64,000 bases of DNA. Origin: Hymenobacter sp. YIM 151500-1 (GTDB taxonomy: Bacteria > Bacteroidota > Bacteroidia > Cytophagales > Hymenobacteraceae). The stretch lies in contig NZ_CP110139.1 in NCBI RefSeq assembly GCF_025979885.1, forward strand, positions 2,666,001 through 2,730,000, read 5' to 3'. Both the position numbers and the translations under genes were made by a program. A model generated the notes under the pieces. That model did not search any database. It had not been told where the DNA came from and worked only from the letters and a program-made list of their open reading frames with translations. This document shows positions 9,425 through 18,011 of the stretch, piece by piece. Position 1 is the stretch's first letter. Each line of letters begins with the position of its first letter.

Positions 9425-10387
9425 ATGAAAAGAGCTTTAACTCTACTGCTGCTGCTGCTGGCCGCCGCGCCCGCCTGGGCCCAGCAGCAGGCGCAGTACA
9501 GCCAGTACATGAACAACAACTACATCCTGAACCCCGGCACCACGGGCGTGGAGGACTACATCGACATCAAGTTCAGCTACCGCACCCAGTGGACGGGCCT
9601 GGAGGGGGCGCCCAAGACCTACTACGTCAGTGGCAGCTCCTCGCTGGGCAAGTGGCGCACCACCAGCAAGCGCACCCTGCGCGACCGGCGCCGGCCGTTT
9701 CACGCCCTGGGGGGCCTCGTGTACAACGACGTGACTGGCCCTACGAGCCGCACCGGCGCCTACGTTTCCTACGCCTACAATCTGGTGCTCCGGCCCAACC
9801 TCCGGGCGTCGCTGGGCGTGTCGGTGGGCATGCAGCAGTTTGCCGTGGACGGGGAAAAGCTGCGCTTCTTCGACCCCACCACCCGCGCCGCCAGCGACGC
9901 CTCCCGGGTGCTGGATGGGTCGGTGGGCCTGTGGGTATACAGCTCCGATTTCTACGTGGGTGTGTCGGGGGCGCAGCTGCTGGCCAACAAGCTCGACTTC
10001 TCCTATGGCCCCAACACGCTGGAGGCCGGCATGGGCAACTCCCTGAAGCGGCACTACTTTGCCACGGCCGGCGTGCGGGTGCCGCTCAGCAACGACTGGT
10101 CGCTGGTGCCGTCGGTGCTGATTAAGGCCGTGAATCCGGCCCCGCTCTCGCTCGACCTCAACGCCAAGCTCAAGTACCAGGACCTGCTGTGGGCCGGCGT
10201 ATCCTGGCGGGCCTTCGACTCGTTCGTGGCGCTGGCAGGCCTGAGCTACGAGCAGTTTACGCTGGGTTATTCCTACGATGCCGGCCTCTCCGAGCTGGCC
10301 GGCTACCACGGCGGCAGCCACGAGGTGCTCCTGGGGCTGCGGCTCAAGAAGAAAACCCAAGTAGTGTGCACCAACCGGTTCTGGTAG
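9425..10387 (+). CDS. PorP/SprF family type IX secretion membrane protein
   Basis: Protein of 320 aa with a cleavable signal (AAAPAWAQQQ). The mature N-terminus QYSQYMNNNYILNPGTTG is the family hallmark, followed by amphipathic beta strands of an outer-membrane barrel (YRTQWTGLEGAPKTYYVS, then repeated aromatic-ended strands). PorP/SprF proteins anchor or guide type IX cargo carrying the gliding-motility C-terminal domain; such cargo is encoded 106 bp upstream. No SprF-dependent gliding claim can be made from this gene alone. Confidence 0.92.
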   Translation: MKRALTLLLLLLAAAPAWAQQQAQYSQYMNNNYILNPGTTGVEDYIDIKFSYRTQWTGLEGAPKTYYVSGSSSLGKWRTTSKRTLRDRRRPFHALGGLVYNDVTGPTSRTGAYVSYAYNLVLRPNLRASLGVSVGMQQFAVDGEKLRFFDPTTRAASDASRVLDGSVGLWVYSSDFYVGVSGAQLLANKLDFSYGPNTLEAGMGNSLKRHYFATAGVRVPLSNDWSLVPSVLIKAVNPAPLSLDLNAKLKYQDLLWAGVSWRAFDSFVALAGLSYEQFTLGYSYDAGLSELAGYHGGSHEVLLGLRLKKKTQVVCTNRFW

Positions 10388-10456
10388 GGCCGGCCCGCGC
10401 ACATTCCGCGTCAGGTGTGGGATACTAGGTAGATGAAGACCAGCCGCGGCAAAAGA

Positions 10457-10488
10457 AAAAGCCCTTCCCGGCATCGGGAAGGGCTTTT
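10457..10488 (-). terminator. Rho-independent terminator of tmRNA
   Basis: Perfect inverted repeat AAAGCCCTTCCCG / CGGGAAGGGCTTT with a GCAT loop. On the minus strand it lies 4 bp beyond the tmRNA 3' end and continues into a T-rich run. Confidence 0.85.
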
Positions 10489-10491
10489 CAG

Positions 10492-10859
10492 TGGAGCTGC
10501 AGGGATTCGAACCCTGGTCCAGACAAGGAAGCCGTCGAGCTTTCTACGTGCGTATCTATGCTTGGATTTTCGAGGAAGCCCAGGCGCATATCAGGCCCTT
10601 AGTCTCCCCGTATCTGCTTGAGTTTCGCCCTGGCGTCGCAGCGCCACCAAGACTATCCTACTGCTTACGACGCCCCGAACTCACCCGTGAGAAGGAAGAC
10701 GGGTGCGGGACGATGGCGTTTACCTAATACCTAGATTAGGCAGCCATGGCGTAGCTATACTCGCCGGTTGTTTTTTGAATGACTTTTTAACGGGAGATTC
10801 ATTCAACTCCCGGCACGCTTACTCGCGACCTGCGCAAGCTGTCAATTCCGGTCAGCCCC
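10492..10859 (-). ncRNA. ssrA: tmRNA (SsrA)
   Basis: Rescues stalled ribosomes and tags the nascent chain for proteolysis. The 3' end carries the T-arm GGTTCGAATCC and acceptor strand CAGCTCC plus discriminator A; the 5' end GGGGCTGACCGG pairs with it. CCA is not encoded. The tag frame is 10736-10765 on the minus strand: GGC GAG TAT AGC TAC GCC ATG GCT GCC TAA, giving GEYSYAMAA after the charged Ala, close in form to other Bacteroidota tags. The terminator follows at 10457. Confidence 0.93.
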
Positions 10860-10950
10860 AACTGGTAAAGAACGAGACCCGCCCAAAAGGCGGGGTGCGA
10901 ATGTACGCACGCCGGAGAGAAAACGTTGGCCCAGGCTGAAAATGTTCCGG

Positions 10951-11038
10951 GCATTGTCATTCCGAGCCCAGCGAGGAATCTGGGTAAACGTATCGAGAAA
11001 CAAATCCAGATTCCTTGCTGGGCTCGGAATGGCAATGC
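10951..11038. repeat. Palindromic element after the prolyl oligopeptidase gene
   Basis: Arms at 10951-10983 and 11006-11038 are nearly perfect inverted copies around the words CATTCCGAGCCCAGC and GCTGGGCTCGGAATG. The right arm ends at the base before the stop codon of the minus-strand peptidase, so it would form the 3' hairpin of that mRNA. A shorter GC hairpin (ACCCGCC/GGCGGGT) follows at 10876-10895. Confidence 0.6.
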
Positions 11039-13213
11039 CTACTTCACCGCCGCGGTTTTCGGCTGAAACGCCGGGGCGCCCGTTTGCCACAGCCCGAAGG
11101 CCACGAGGTCGGCAATGCCTTCAAACTGCTTGAGGCGCGAGTCGCCCATGCCGTGGCCGGCGTCGTAGTCGGTGAAGAAGAGAACGGGCTTGCTGCCGGT
11201 GTGGCTGGCTTGCAGGCGGGCGGCAAACTTGGCTGGCTGCCAGGCAATAACGCGCGGGTCGTTCATGCCGGCCGTCACGAGCGTGGCCGGGTACTGGGTG
11301 CCGGGCTTCAGGTGGTGGTAGGCATCCATTTCGAGCAGGGCCTTGGCTTCGTCTTCCTTGGCCATGGTGCCGAACTCGGGCGTATTGACCGGTCCGTTGG
11401 GCGAGTTTTCCATACGCACGGCGTTCATACAACCCACTTCCGGCATAGCCACGGCAAACAGGTCGGGCCGTTCGGTCATGGCCCGGCCGATGAGGATGCC
11501 GCCGGCGCTGCCGCCGTTGATGGCAATCTTGCTGGGAGCAGTGTAATTGTTTTTAGTGAGGTATTCAGCGCAGGCAATCAGGTCTTTCCAGGTGTTGGGT
11601 TTGGTGGTTTTCTGACCGGCTTTGTGCCAGGCCTCACCCAGCTCGCCGCCCCCGCGCACGTGCGGGCAGGCCAGAATGCCACCCTGCTGGGTCCAGAGCA
11701 GGTAAGGCGGCATAAACGTGGGGCTCATCGAAATGGAATAGGCTCCGTAGCCTACCATGAGCGTGGGCGCGGTGCCGTCGCGCTTCAGGCCTTTCTTATA
11801 CACGATGGATAGCGGCACCAGCACGCCATCGTGCGAGGGCACCATAATCTCTTCTACCACCAAATCAGCAAATTCCGGATACTGCGCTTCCGACGAAAGC
11901 GGCTCCGGAGTGAACTGCCTGCTGGCCACGTTATAACGGTAGCGTTTGCGGTCCATGGTCCAGCCGCCCATCGTGGCCCATAGGTCCGACGACTGCACGT
12001 TTTTGCTGACCAGCTCGATGCGGCCGGCAGCTTGCGGCAGCTTCAGCTCTTGCACCGTGCCGGAGTTCTTGGGCACGAAGTAGAGCTTGGCCTGCACCCC
12101 ATTTTTCACCCGCACGAAGTAGAGGCCATCCTTGGTGGTTTTCAGCTGCTCGTCGTTGATGGCCTCGTCGGGGCTTTCGGGCACCAGCACTTGGGCCGCA
12201 GCCACGCTGGGCCGGGCGGCGGGCATGCGCATAATCTTCTGGCGCGGCGTGTTTTTGGACGTGACAAAGTAGATGTACTGGTCATCCGTCACGAAGTTGG
12301 TGACTTCGTCGGCAGGCTTGAACAGCGGTTGCCAGGGCACGTTGGGCTTGCTCAGGGCCGCGGCGGGCGCGTAGTAGCCGTGCAGGTAGCGGTCCACGGA
12401 GTACATAAAGCCGTAAGCCAGCCGGGTGTCACGGTCGATGACGGCATAGGGCCAATCGGAGGGCCGGATGCCCAGCTTGGGGTAGAGCTGAGCCGACAGC
12501 AGCACTTGGTCCTGGCTCTGCGGGGTGCCCACGCGGTGCAGGCGGCACTGCAAGTTCTGGCGGGCGGCCATGTCCTTCACGTCGTCGCTGTTGAAGGGCA
12601 CGTACACCAGACTTTGATTGTCGGGCAGCCACTCGCCGCCGCCCCGGTTGCGCTGGAGCTGCTCGGGGTATAGCTTCCTGGTTTTCACGTCCAGAATGAG
12701 CGTGCGGCCCAGCTCCGAGCCCTTCTCGCTGATACCAAACGATACCTTGGACCCATCGTAGCTGGGTGCGAAGCCGTTGATGTTGAATACGGTGCCCTTT
12801 TCAAAGGTTTCCGGGTCGAAAAGCAGCACTTCCTGGCCCTGGTACCCGTCGCGGCAATACAGCTTGGGCTGCTGGTCCTGAGGCCTGGACTTAAGGTAGA
12901 AGTACCGGTCGTTGTCGGCCACTTTCAGGTCGGTTACCCGCGAGGCTTTGCGCTTGTCGAACTCCACCATCTTATCAATCAGCGCCTGGCGGCCCGGAAT
13001 GGCATCGAGGGTGCGGCGGGCATGGTCGCTCTGGGCCTTCATCCACGCCAGCACGGCCGGGTCCTGGAGGTTTTCCAGGTTGCGGTAGGGGTCCTCGACT
13101 TTGATGCCGAAGTAGGTGTCGGTGGCCGGCACCGACGGGGCGGCCGGCGGCGAGGGTTGAGCCAGGGCGGCTACGGAGGCCAGCAAACCGGTCAGCAAGC
13201 AAGCTGTTTTCAT
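11039..13213 (-). CDS. Prolyl oligopeptidase family serine peptidase (S9A)
   Basis: Exported endopeptidase of 724 aa cutting after proline in short peptides (family knowledge). Signal peptide MKTACLLTGLLASVAALAQ; N-terminal beta-propeller with the family entry motif YFGIKVEDPYRNLENLQDP; C-terminal alpha/beta hydrolase with nucleophile Ser in INGGSAGGIL, Asp in GMNDPRV and His in YDAGHG. Length is normal for the family (about 700). Monocistronic; followed by a palindromic element. Confidence 0.93.
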   Translation of the reverse strand: MKTACLLTGLLASVAALAQPSPPAAPSVPATDTYFGIKVEDPYRNLENLQDPAVLAWMKAQSDHARRTLDAIPGRQALIDKMVEFDKRKASRVTDLKVADNDRYFYLKSRPQDQQPKLYCRDGYQGQEVLLFDPETFEKGTVFNINGFAPSYDGSKVSFGISEKGSELGRTLILDVKTRKLYPEQLQRNRGGGEWLPDNQSLVYVPFNSDDVKDMAARQNLQCRLHRVGTPQSQDQVLLSAQLYPKLGIRPSDWPYAVIDRDTRLAYGFMYSVDRYLHGYYAPAAALSKPNVPWQPLFKPADEVTNFVTDDQYIYFVTSKNTPRQKIMRMPAARPSVAAAQVLVPESPDEAINDEQLKTTKDGLYFVRVKNGVQAKLYFVPKNSGTVQELKLPQAAGRIELVSKNVQSSDLWATMGGWTMDRKRYRYNVASRQFTPEPLSSEAQYPEFADLVVEEIMVPSHDGVLVPLSIVYKKGLKRDGTAPTLMVGYGAYSISMSPTFMPPYLLWTQQGGILACPHVRGGGELGEAWHKAGQKTTKPNTWKDLIACAEYLTKNNYTAPSKIAINGGSAGGILIGRAMTERPDLFAVAMPEVGCMNAVRMENSPNGPVNTPEFGTMAKEDEAKALLEMDAYHHLKPGTQYPATLVTAGMNDPRVIAWQPAKFAARLQASHTGSKPVLFFTDYDAGHGMGDSRLKQFEGIADLVAFGLWQTGAPAFQPKTAAVK

Positions 13214-13494
13214 AGGTCAGCAGTGGTAAGTGAAAGAAAAACGTGCCATAATCATAAGGTAAGTACATCACCTCTACTGCCGCATACAATCACATAAACA
13301 TGTGATACCCAGGCCCGCTCCTCTCGCGCCGCCGTAGCGGTTGTCTTCTGTCGCGCAGCTCGGCCGCAGCGCTACACCTGCCCTTTTGCGGCCTTGCTTA
13401 CCTTCTGGCCGGGGCGGCGCGTCTCAGCGCCGGCCAGCGCGCGCCGCCCGGCAAATGGCCGGCAGCCGGCTTTCTAAACCCCGGCTTTTCGGGG

Positions 13495-13502
13495 TATCTT
13501 TG
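13495..13502 (+). promoter_or_regulatory. Bacteroidota-type -7 box (TATCTTTG) for dnaX
   Basis: Exact match to TAnnTTTG, with a TTTC -33-like word 20 bp upstream at 13471. Only 11 bp separate it from the ATG at 13514, so the mRNA would be nearly leaderless. Confidence 0.55.
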
Positions 13503-13513
13503 TGGCTAGTCGT

Positions 13514-15688
13514 ATGGAGAATTTCGTTGTATCCGCCCGCAAGTACCGCCCGGCCACGTTCAGAAGCGTGGTGGGGCAGCAGCACGTTACTACCACCCTG
13601 CAAAACGCCATTGCCTCCCAGCACCTGGCCCAGGCGTTTCTGTTTTGCGGGCCGCGGGGCGTGGGCAAAACCACCTGCGCCCGGATTCTGGCCAAAACCA
13701 TCAACTGCGAGTTTATCGAGGAGCACGTGCGCCGGGGCCGCCCGGTGTCGGAGCTGGTGCGGCAGCAGCCCGCCATCGTGCCCGACGCCCTGCTGAAGGC
13801 TGCGGACCCCGACAACACGCCCTTTGAGCTAGAGGCGTGCGGTAAGTGCGCCTCGTGCCGGGCGTTTCAGGAAAGCGCCTCGTTCAACGTGCACGAGCTG
13901 GACGCGGCTTCCAACAACTCCGTGGAGGACATCCGCAGCCTGGTGGAGCAGGTGCGCTACGCCCCGCAGCAGGGCCGCTTCAAGGTCTACATCATCGACG
14001 AGGTGCACATGCTCTCGAATGCGGCCTTCAATGCCTTTCTGAAGACCTTGGAAGAGCCGCCAAGCTACGCCATCTTCATCCTGGCCACCACCGAGCGGCA
14101 CAAGATTATTCCTACCATTCTGTCGCGCTGCCAGATTTTCGACTTCAACCGGATTCGGGTCGAGGACATCCGCGGGCACCTGCGCCACGTGGCCCAGCAG
14201 GAGCACATCGAGGCCGAAGACGACGCCCTGCACCTGCTGGCCCAAAAAGCCGACGGCGGCCTGCGCGACGCCCTGAGCATGTTCGACCAGATGGTGACGT
14301 TCTCGGGCCACCACCTGCGCTACCAGGACGTGGTGCAAAACCTGCACATCCTCGACTACGAGTACTATTTCCGGCTGGTCGATGCCCTGCTGACGGAGAA
14401 CTTGTCGGGCACGCTGCTGCTGCTGGACGAGGTGATGCAGAACGGCTTCGACCTGCACAACTTTGTGGTGGGCGCGGCCGAGCACCTGCGCGGGCTGCTG
14501 GTGTGCAAAGACCCCGTAACGGTGCAGCTGCTGGAAGTGTCGGAGGGCATCCGGAGCCGCTACGTGCAGCAGGCCCAGGCCGCGCCCCTACCCTGGGTGC
14601 TGTCGGCGCTGAACCTGGTGAGTTTGTGCGACCGGGAGTTCAAGCAGGCCAAAAACCAGCGCCTGCACGTGGAGCTGGCCCTGATGAAGCTGGCCTACCT
14701 GAACAGCGCCGTGCAGTTTGCCCGCGACCTGACTGCCGGCACCGCCCCCGCTTCCAACGGCGAGGCGAAAAAAAAAAGTAGCGTAGCTCTCCCTGCCGCT
14801 ACTCCTCCTGCCCCCGCTTCGCCGGCTTCTACCGGCCAGCTCGTCGCCGACGGCACCGCGGAAGTGGCCGCTCCGTACGGCGCCCCGAATGGAAAAGCGC
14901 CGCTGAACGGCACGCCAGCCAGCCCTCAAGTACCAGTCGTCAACCCTCAGCCCGTCCACGCCCCCGCCGACCCCGAGCCGGTGGTGCCGGTGGACAGCGG
15001 CGTGGAGGAGCTGCACGACACGCCCAGCATCGAGGACGAAGCGGCTACTGAGGTACCGCCTACCCGGCTCGTGCGCGACACCGTGCCACACGTGGAGATT
15101 GGCAAGCCCAGCGTGGCCGGGCACGAGCCGGGCCACCTGCCCGTAACGGCCGCCTCGCTGCCCCCGCCCCGCCCCGGCCTGCCCACGGGCAAGCCGCTGG
15201 GCCTGGGCAACAAGCTGCCCGGCCTGGGCAGCCTCAAGGAAATGAAGGCCCAGCTGGCTCAGCAGGCCGCAGCCGACAAGGCCGTGACCGAAGCTGAGCC
15301 CACGGCCCCCGTTGCCGGCCTGGCACCCGTGGACGACGCCCGCCTACAGCAGGTGTGGAACGAGCTGAAGGAGGAGCGTAAGCAGCACAGCATGAGCGAG
15401 TACAGCGTGCTGAACCGCCCCGTGCAGGCCAACGAGCAGCACGTGATTCTGCTGCGCGTCGACAACCCCGTGCAGGAAGACCAGTTCAACGAGTTTCGGG
15501 CCGACTTTCTGGCCCAGCTGCGCCAGCGCACCGGCTACCCCCGCCTCAACGTGCAGGTAGAGGTAGCCGCCCAGCAGAACACCGGCCGCAAGCTCTACAC
15601 CTCCTCCGACAAGCTGGAGTACCTGATGGAGAAATACCCCATGCTCACGGCCATGAAGCAGCGCCTGGGCCTGGACGCTGATTTCTAA
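13514..15688 (+). CDS. dnaX: DNA polymerase III subunit gamma/tau
   Basis: Clamp-loader ATPase of 724 aa (tau). AAA+ domain with Walker A GPRGVGKT (46-53), zinc-module cysteines (INC and CGKCASC), Walker B IIDEVHML and sensor region ATTERHKIIPTILSRC. Domain III ends near residue 405, followed by a Pro/Ala-rich linker and a C-terminal polymerase/helicase-binding region. The ATG at 13514 is chosen over a GTG at 13502 because the -7 box overlaps that GTG. Residues 419-421 are KKK encoded by an A10 tract (14768-14777); slippage there ends translation at once, predicting a gamma form. Confidence 0.95.
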   Translation: MENFVVSARKYRPATFRSVVGQQHVTTTLQNAIASQHLAQAFLFCGPRGVGKTTCARILAKTINCEFIEEHVRRGRPVSELVRQQPAIVPDALLKAADPDNTPFELEACGKCASCRAFQESASFNVHELDAASNNSVEDIRSLVEQVRYAPQQGRFKVYIIDEVHMLSNAAFNAFLKTLEEPPSYAIFILATTERHKIIPTILSRCQIFDFNRIRVEDIRGHLRHVAQQEHIEAEDDALHLLAQKADGGLRDALSMFDQMVTFSGHHLRYQDVVQNLHILDYEYYFRLVDALLTENLSGTLLLLDEVMQNGFDLHNFVVGAAEHLRGLLVCKDPVTVQLLEVSEGIRSRYVQQAQAAPLPWVLSALNLVSLCDREFKQAKNQRLHVELALMKLAYLNSAVQFARDLTAGTAPASNGEAKKKSSVALPAATPPAPASPASTGQLVADGTAEVAAPYGAPNGKAPLNGTPASPQVPVVNPQPVHAPADPEPVVPVDSGVEELHDTPSIEDEAATEVPPTRLVRDTVPHVEIGKPSVAGHEPGHLPVTAASLPPPRPGLPTGKPLGLGNKLPGLGSLKEMKAQLAQQAAADKAVTEAEPTAPVAGLAPVDDARLQQVWNELKEERKQHSMSEYSVLNRPVQANEQHVILLRVDNPVQEDQFNEFRADFLAQLRQRTGYPRLNVQVEVAAQQNTGRKLYTSSDKLEYLMEKYPMLTAMKQRLGLDADF
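14768..14777 (+). promoter_or_regulatory. dnaX: A10 slippage/frameshift site in dnaX
   Basis: Ten consecutive A's in a GC-rich gene at the junction between clamp-loader core and tau linker. Gain of one A, or a -1 ribosomal shift, reads AAG TAG (stop at 14779); loss of one A, or a +1 shift, reads GTA GCG TAG (stop at 14784). Either event yields a 422- or 423-aa gamma-like protein, about the size of E. coli gamma. Thermus dnaX uses transcriptional slippage on an A tract; use here is inferred. Confidence 0.7.
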
Positions 15689-15729
15689 ATCACGGATTGT
15701 GCAGATTGGCTGGATTGCGCTGATTTTTA
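15689..15729 (-). repeat. Copy of the AATCTGCACAATCTG intergenic repeat
   Basis: Immediately after the dnaX stop. Its complement reads AATCAGCGCAATCCAGCCAA then TCTGCACAATCCGTGAT; related copies lie at 17835-17881 and 42712-42756. Function unknown. Confidence 0.5.
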
Positions 15730-15870
15730 CCCTTCTGGCTGCATAAGGAGCCAGGAGGCGGAAGCGTGCAGCCGCTCCCAGCCTACTACCGTGCCCCGCA
15801 GCGAATACTCGGCCCGCTGCTGGCTTCACTTTACAGTACGCATGAGTTACCCAACGATTATACCAAGTAA

Positions 15871-15878
15871 TATCTTCG
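15871..15878 (+). promoter_or_regulatory. Putative -7 box (TATCTTCG)
   Basis: One mismatch to TAnnTTTG, only 4 bp before the ATG at 15883, implying a leaderless or nearly leaderless transcript. Confidence 0.4.
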
Positions 15879-15882
15879 GTTG

Positions 15883-17547
15883 ATGCAGTTTTTTAGGCGG
15901 CTCACGGACAGAAGGTTCCGTGTTCAATACACTGTTACGGGCGCTTTCTTTGGCCTGCTCCTGCTGATGGGGCTTCTGCTGCACCGTGATTATGGGGTTT
16001 CGGCCGACGAGCCCAACAACCACCTCAACGGTTTGGTCAGCGCCAAGTATCTGGCGCAGCTGGTGAAGCCGGACCTAGTGGCTCAGCAGCCCAACCAGCA
16101 CCTGATTCCGGATATCCGCCGCTTCCGCGACGCCGACCACGGGGTTGCCTTCGAGCTGCCGGCCGCCGCCCTCAGCTACGTGCTTACGCGTCACGACTCG
16201 CAGGCCTTCTATTACCTTCGCCACCTGCTCACGTTTCTGGTTTTTGTGCTTGGCGTGGGGGCTCTGTACCGGCTGGCAGCTCTGCGGTTTGGGCACTGGG
16301 GCTGGGGACTGTTGGCGGCCGGACTGCTTGTGTTGTCTCCCCGGTTTTTCGCCGAGGCTTTCTACAACAGCAAGGATAGTATTTACATGGCCCTGTTCAC
16401 GGTAGCCATCTACACGCTCGTGCGCTTGCTGGACCAGCCTACTCCGGGGCGGGCCGTGTGGCACGGCGTGGCCACGGCCCTGGCCGTCGATTTGCGCGTG
16501 CAGGGCTTGCTGCTGCTGCTGCTTACCGTGGTTATGCTGAGCCTGGAAGTAGCAACGCGCCCATCTGGCGAGGCACCCCGGCGCCGGGTAGTGCGCGTGG
16601 GCTTGCTGTATGTGGCAACGGCTCTGGCCTGCACCTACATCGGCTGGCCGTACCTGTGGGCCATGTCGTGGACTGACCTGCTGACGGCTTCCCAGCGTCT
16701 TAACCGTTTTCCCTGGGCAGGAGTGGTATTGTACTGGGGACACGTGTACCACATTCCTGCCGAGCGTCTGCCCTGGCACTACATTCCCGGCTGGATACTA
16801 GTTACTACCCCGGTGGCGTACACCCTGGCGGCCATGGGGGGCTTGGTGCTCACGCTGCGTGCTCTGTGGCGCCCCAGGGCCGAGGGGGCGCCCCCGGTGG
16901 CTCAGCGCTGCGACGTGCTGGTGGTGCTGTGGCTGCTGGTGCCGTTGCTGCTGCTGGTGGGGCTGAACATGACGGTGTACAACGGGTGGCGGCATCTGTA
17001 CTTCATCTACCCGGCTGTGCTCATGCTCACCGTCCGGGGGGTGCATTTTCTCTGGACCAGGGCCCACCGGCACTCCACTTCCTGGGCGCTGGCCGCCCGG
17101 CTGCTGCTGGTTGCGGGTGGCCTGGAGGCGGCCTACACGGCCGGGCGGATGGTTGAGGCCCACCCCAATCAGCACGTTTTTTTCAGCTTCCTGCCGCCGA
17201 GTGCGGCCGAGCGGCTGTTTGAGCTTGACTACTGGGGCCTGTCGTACCGGCAGGGGCTGGAATGGGTGCTGGCCCACGATGCCAGTCCTCACGTAGTGCT
17301 GACGGGCAATCCGGGCTACATCGACAACAATATGCTGGTGCTGCCCCCGGAGCAGCGGGCGCGCATCCGCTACGTCTACCGCCCCACCCCCACTACCCTG
17401 CCCGCCGAAGCCCGCTACTACCTCACCGCGTACCACTACTACAACGGCCGTCCGCAACAGTATCCGGACAGTACGAGCCTGGGAGGAGAGGTATATACCA
17501 TTCGCGCCAACGGGCTCCGCATCTTCTCCGTGTTCAAGCGCTGGTGA
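15883..17547 (+). CDS. GT-C type membrane glycosyltransferase-like protein
   Basis: Polytopic membrane protein of 554 aa with roughly ten or more hydrophobic segments. An acidic motif D42-E43 (SADEPNNH) lies just after the first TM, where ArnT/PMT/GT39-like enzymes bind the metal/lipid-linked sugar donor. The loop SPRFFAEAFYNSKD between later TMs and the soluble C-terminal tail (about 440-554) also fit this group. Expected to move a sugar from a polyprenyl-phosphate donor on the outer face of the inner membrane; acceptor unknown. Start ATG 15883; an overlapping TTG at 15880 is less likely. Confidence 0.7.
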   Translation: MQFFRRLTDRRFRVQYTVTGAFFGLLLLMGLLLHRDYGVSADEPNNHLNGLVSAKYLAQLVKPDLVAQQPNQHLIPDIRRFRDADHGVAFELPAAALSYVLTRHDSQAFYYLRHLLTFLVFVLGVGALYRLAALRFGHWGWGLLAAGLLVLSPRFFAEAFYNSKDSIYMALFTVAIYTLVRLLDQPTPGRAVWHGVATALAVDLRVQGLLLLLLTVVMLSLEVATRPSGEAPRRRVVRVGLLYVATALACTYIGWPYLWAMSWTDLLTASQRLNRFPWAGVVLYWGHVYHIPAERLPWHYIPGWILVTTPVAYTLAAMGGLVLTLRALWRPRAEGAPPVAQRCDVLVVLWLLVPLLLLVGLNMTVYNGWRHLYFIYPAVLMLTVRGVHFLWTRAHRHSTSWALAARLLLVAGGLEAAYTAGRMVEAHPNQHVFFSFLPPSAAERLFELDYWGLSYRQGLEWVLAHDASPHVVLTGNPGYIDNNMLVLPPEQRARIRYVYRPTPTTLPAEARYYLTAYHYYNGRPQQYPDSTSLGGEVYTIRANGLRIFSVFKRW

Positions 17548-17585
17548 TGCTACGTAGCTAGGGTGTGTGGACAGTTGATGCAAGA

Positions 17586-17702
17586 CCGTCCTGCTTTATC
17601 TGGCGCCCGCGCAGCCGAAGCATATCTACCGCTGACTAACTCAATCGTTCAACGAAGCGGGAGAGATGCTTCGACTGCGCTGCGCTCAGCATGACGGTCT
17701 TT
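17586..17702. repeat. Large AGATGCTTCG palindromic element, copy 1
   Basis: Imperfect inverted repeat with outer arms GACCGTC/GACGGTC and inner arms around GAAGCAT and ATGCTTCG. Copies at 30151-30297 and 42512-42629 share the words. It lies downstream of the GT-C gene, in a 464-bp gap (17548-18011) that otherwise holds only the repeat at 17835 and a promoter. Confidence 0.6.
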
Positions 17703-17834
17703 TTGCTGTTTTTAGACAACTGTCCACTGACCCTAGGCTGCGGTAGAAATTGGCTGGGTCTTTTTTGCTGGTAACAAAGCAACTGCAAAACAGGCACGTT
17801 TCAGGGCCCCCGGTCTTGCTGAGCCGCGGCGGCA

Positions 17835-17881
17835 GGGTGAATCGGCGCAATCCAACCCATCTGCACAATCTGCGATTCTCA
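17835..17881 (+). repeat. Copy of the AATCTGCACAATCTG intergenic repeat
   Basis: Plus-strand copy: AATCGGCGCAATCCAACCCA then TCTGCACAATCTGCGATT. About 70 bp upstream of the M16 peptidase promoter. Confidence 0.5.
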
Positions 17882-17948
17882 TACGCATTTTTTCGCACTT
17901 CGCGGCGGAGTGGGCGCGGCGGAGCTTTTTATTCCCAGGGGGGCCGCC

Positions 17949-17956
17949 TATCTTTG
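17949..17956 (+). promoter_or_regulatory. -7 box (TATCTTTG) for the M16 peptidase gene
   Basis: Exact TAnnTTTG match 55 bp upstream of the GTG start at 18012. Confidence 0.5.
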
Positions 17957-18011
17957 ACTCCTTATTGCGCTCTTTTTCCTTCCCTGCTCTGCTATCCGCG
18001 CCAAACATCCT

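Noticed and set aside
10492..10580. GGTTCGAATCC and acceptor-like end considered as an ordinary tRNA
   Set aside because: The matching 5' acceptor lies 350 bases away with an internal tag frame, so it is tmRNA.
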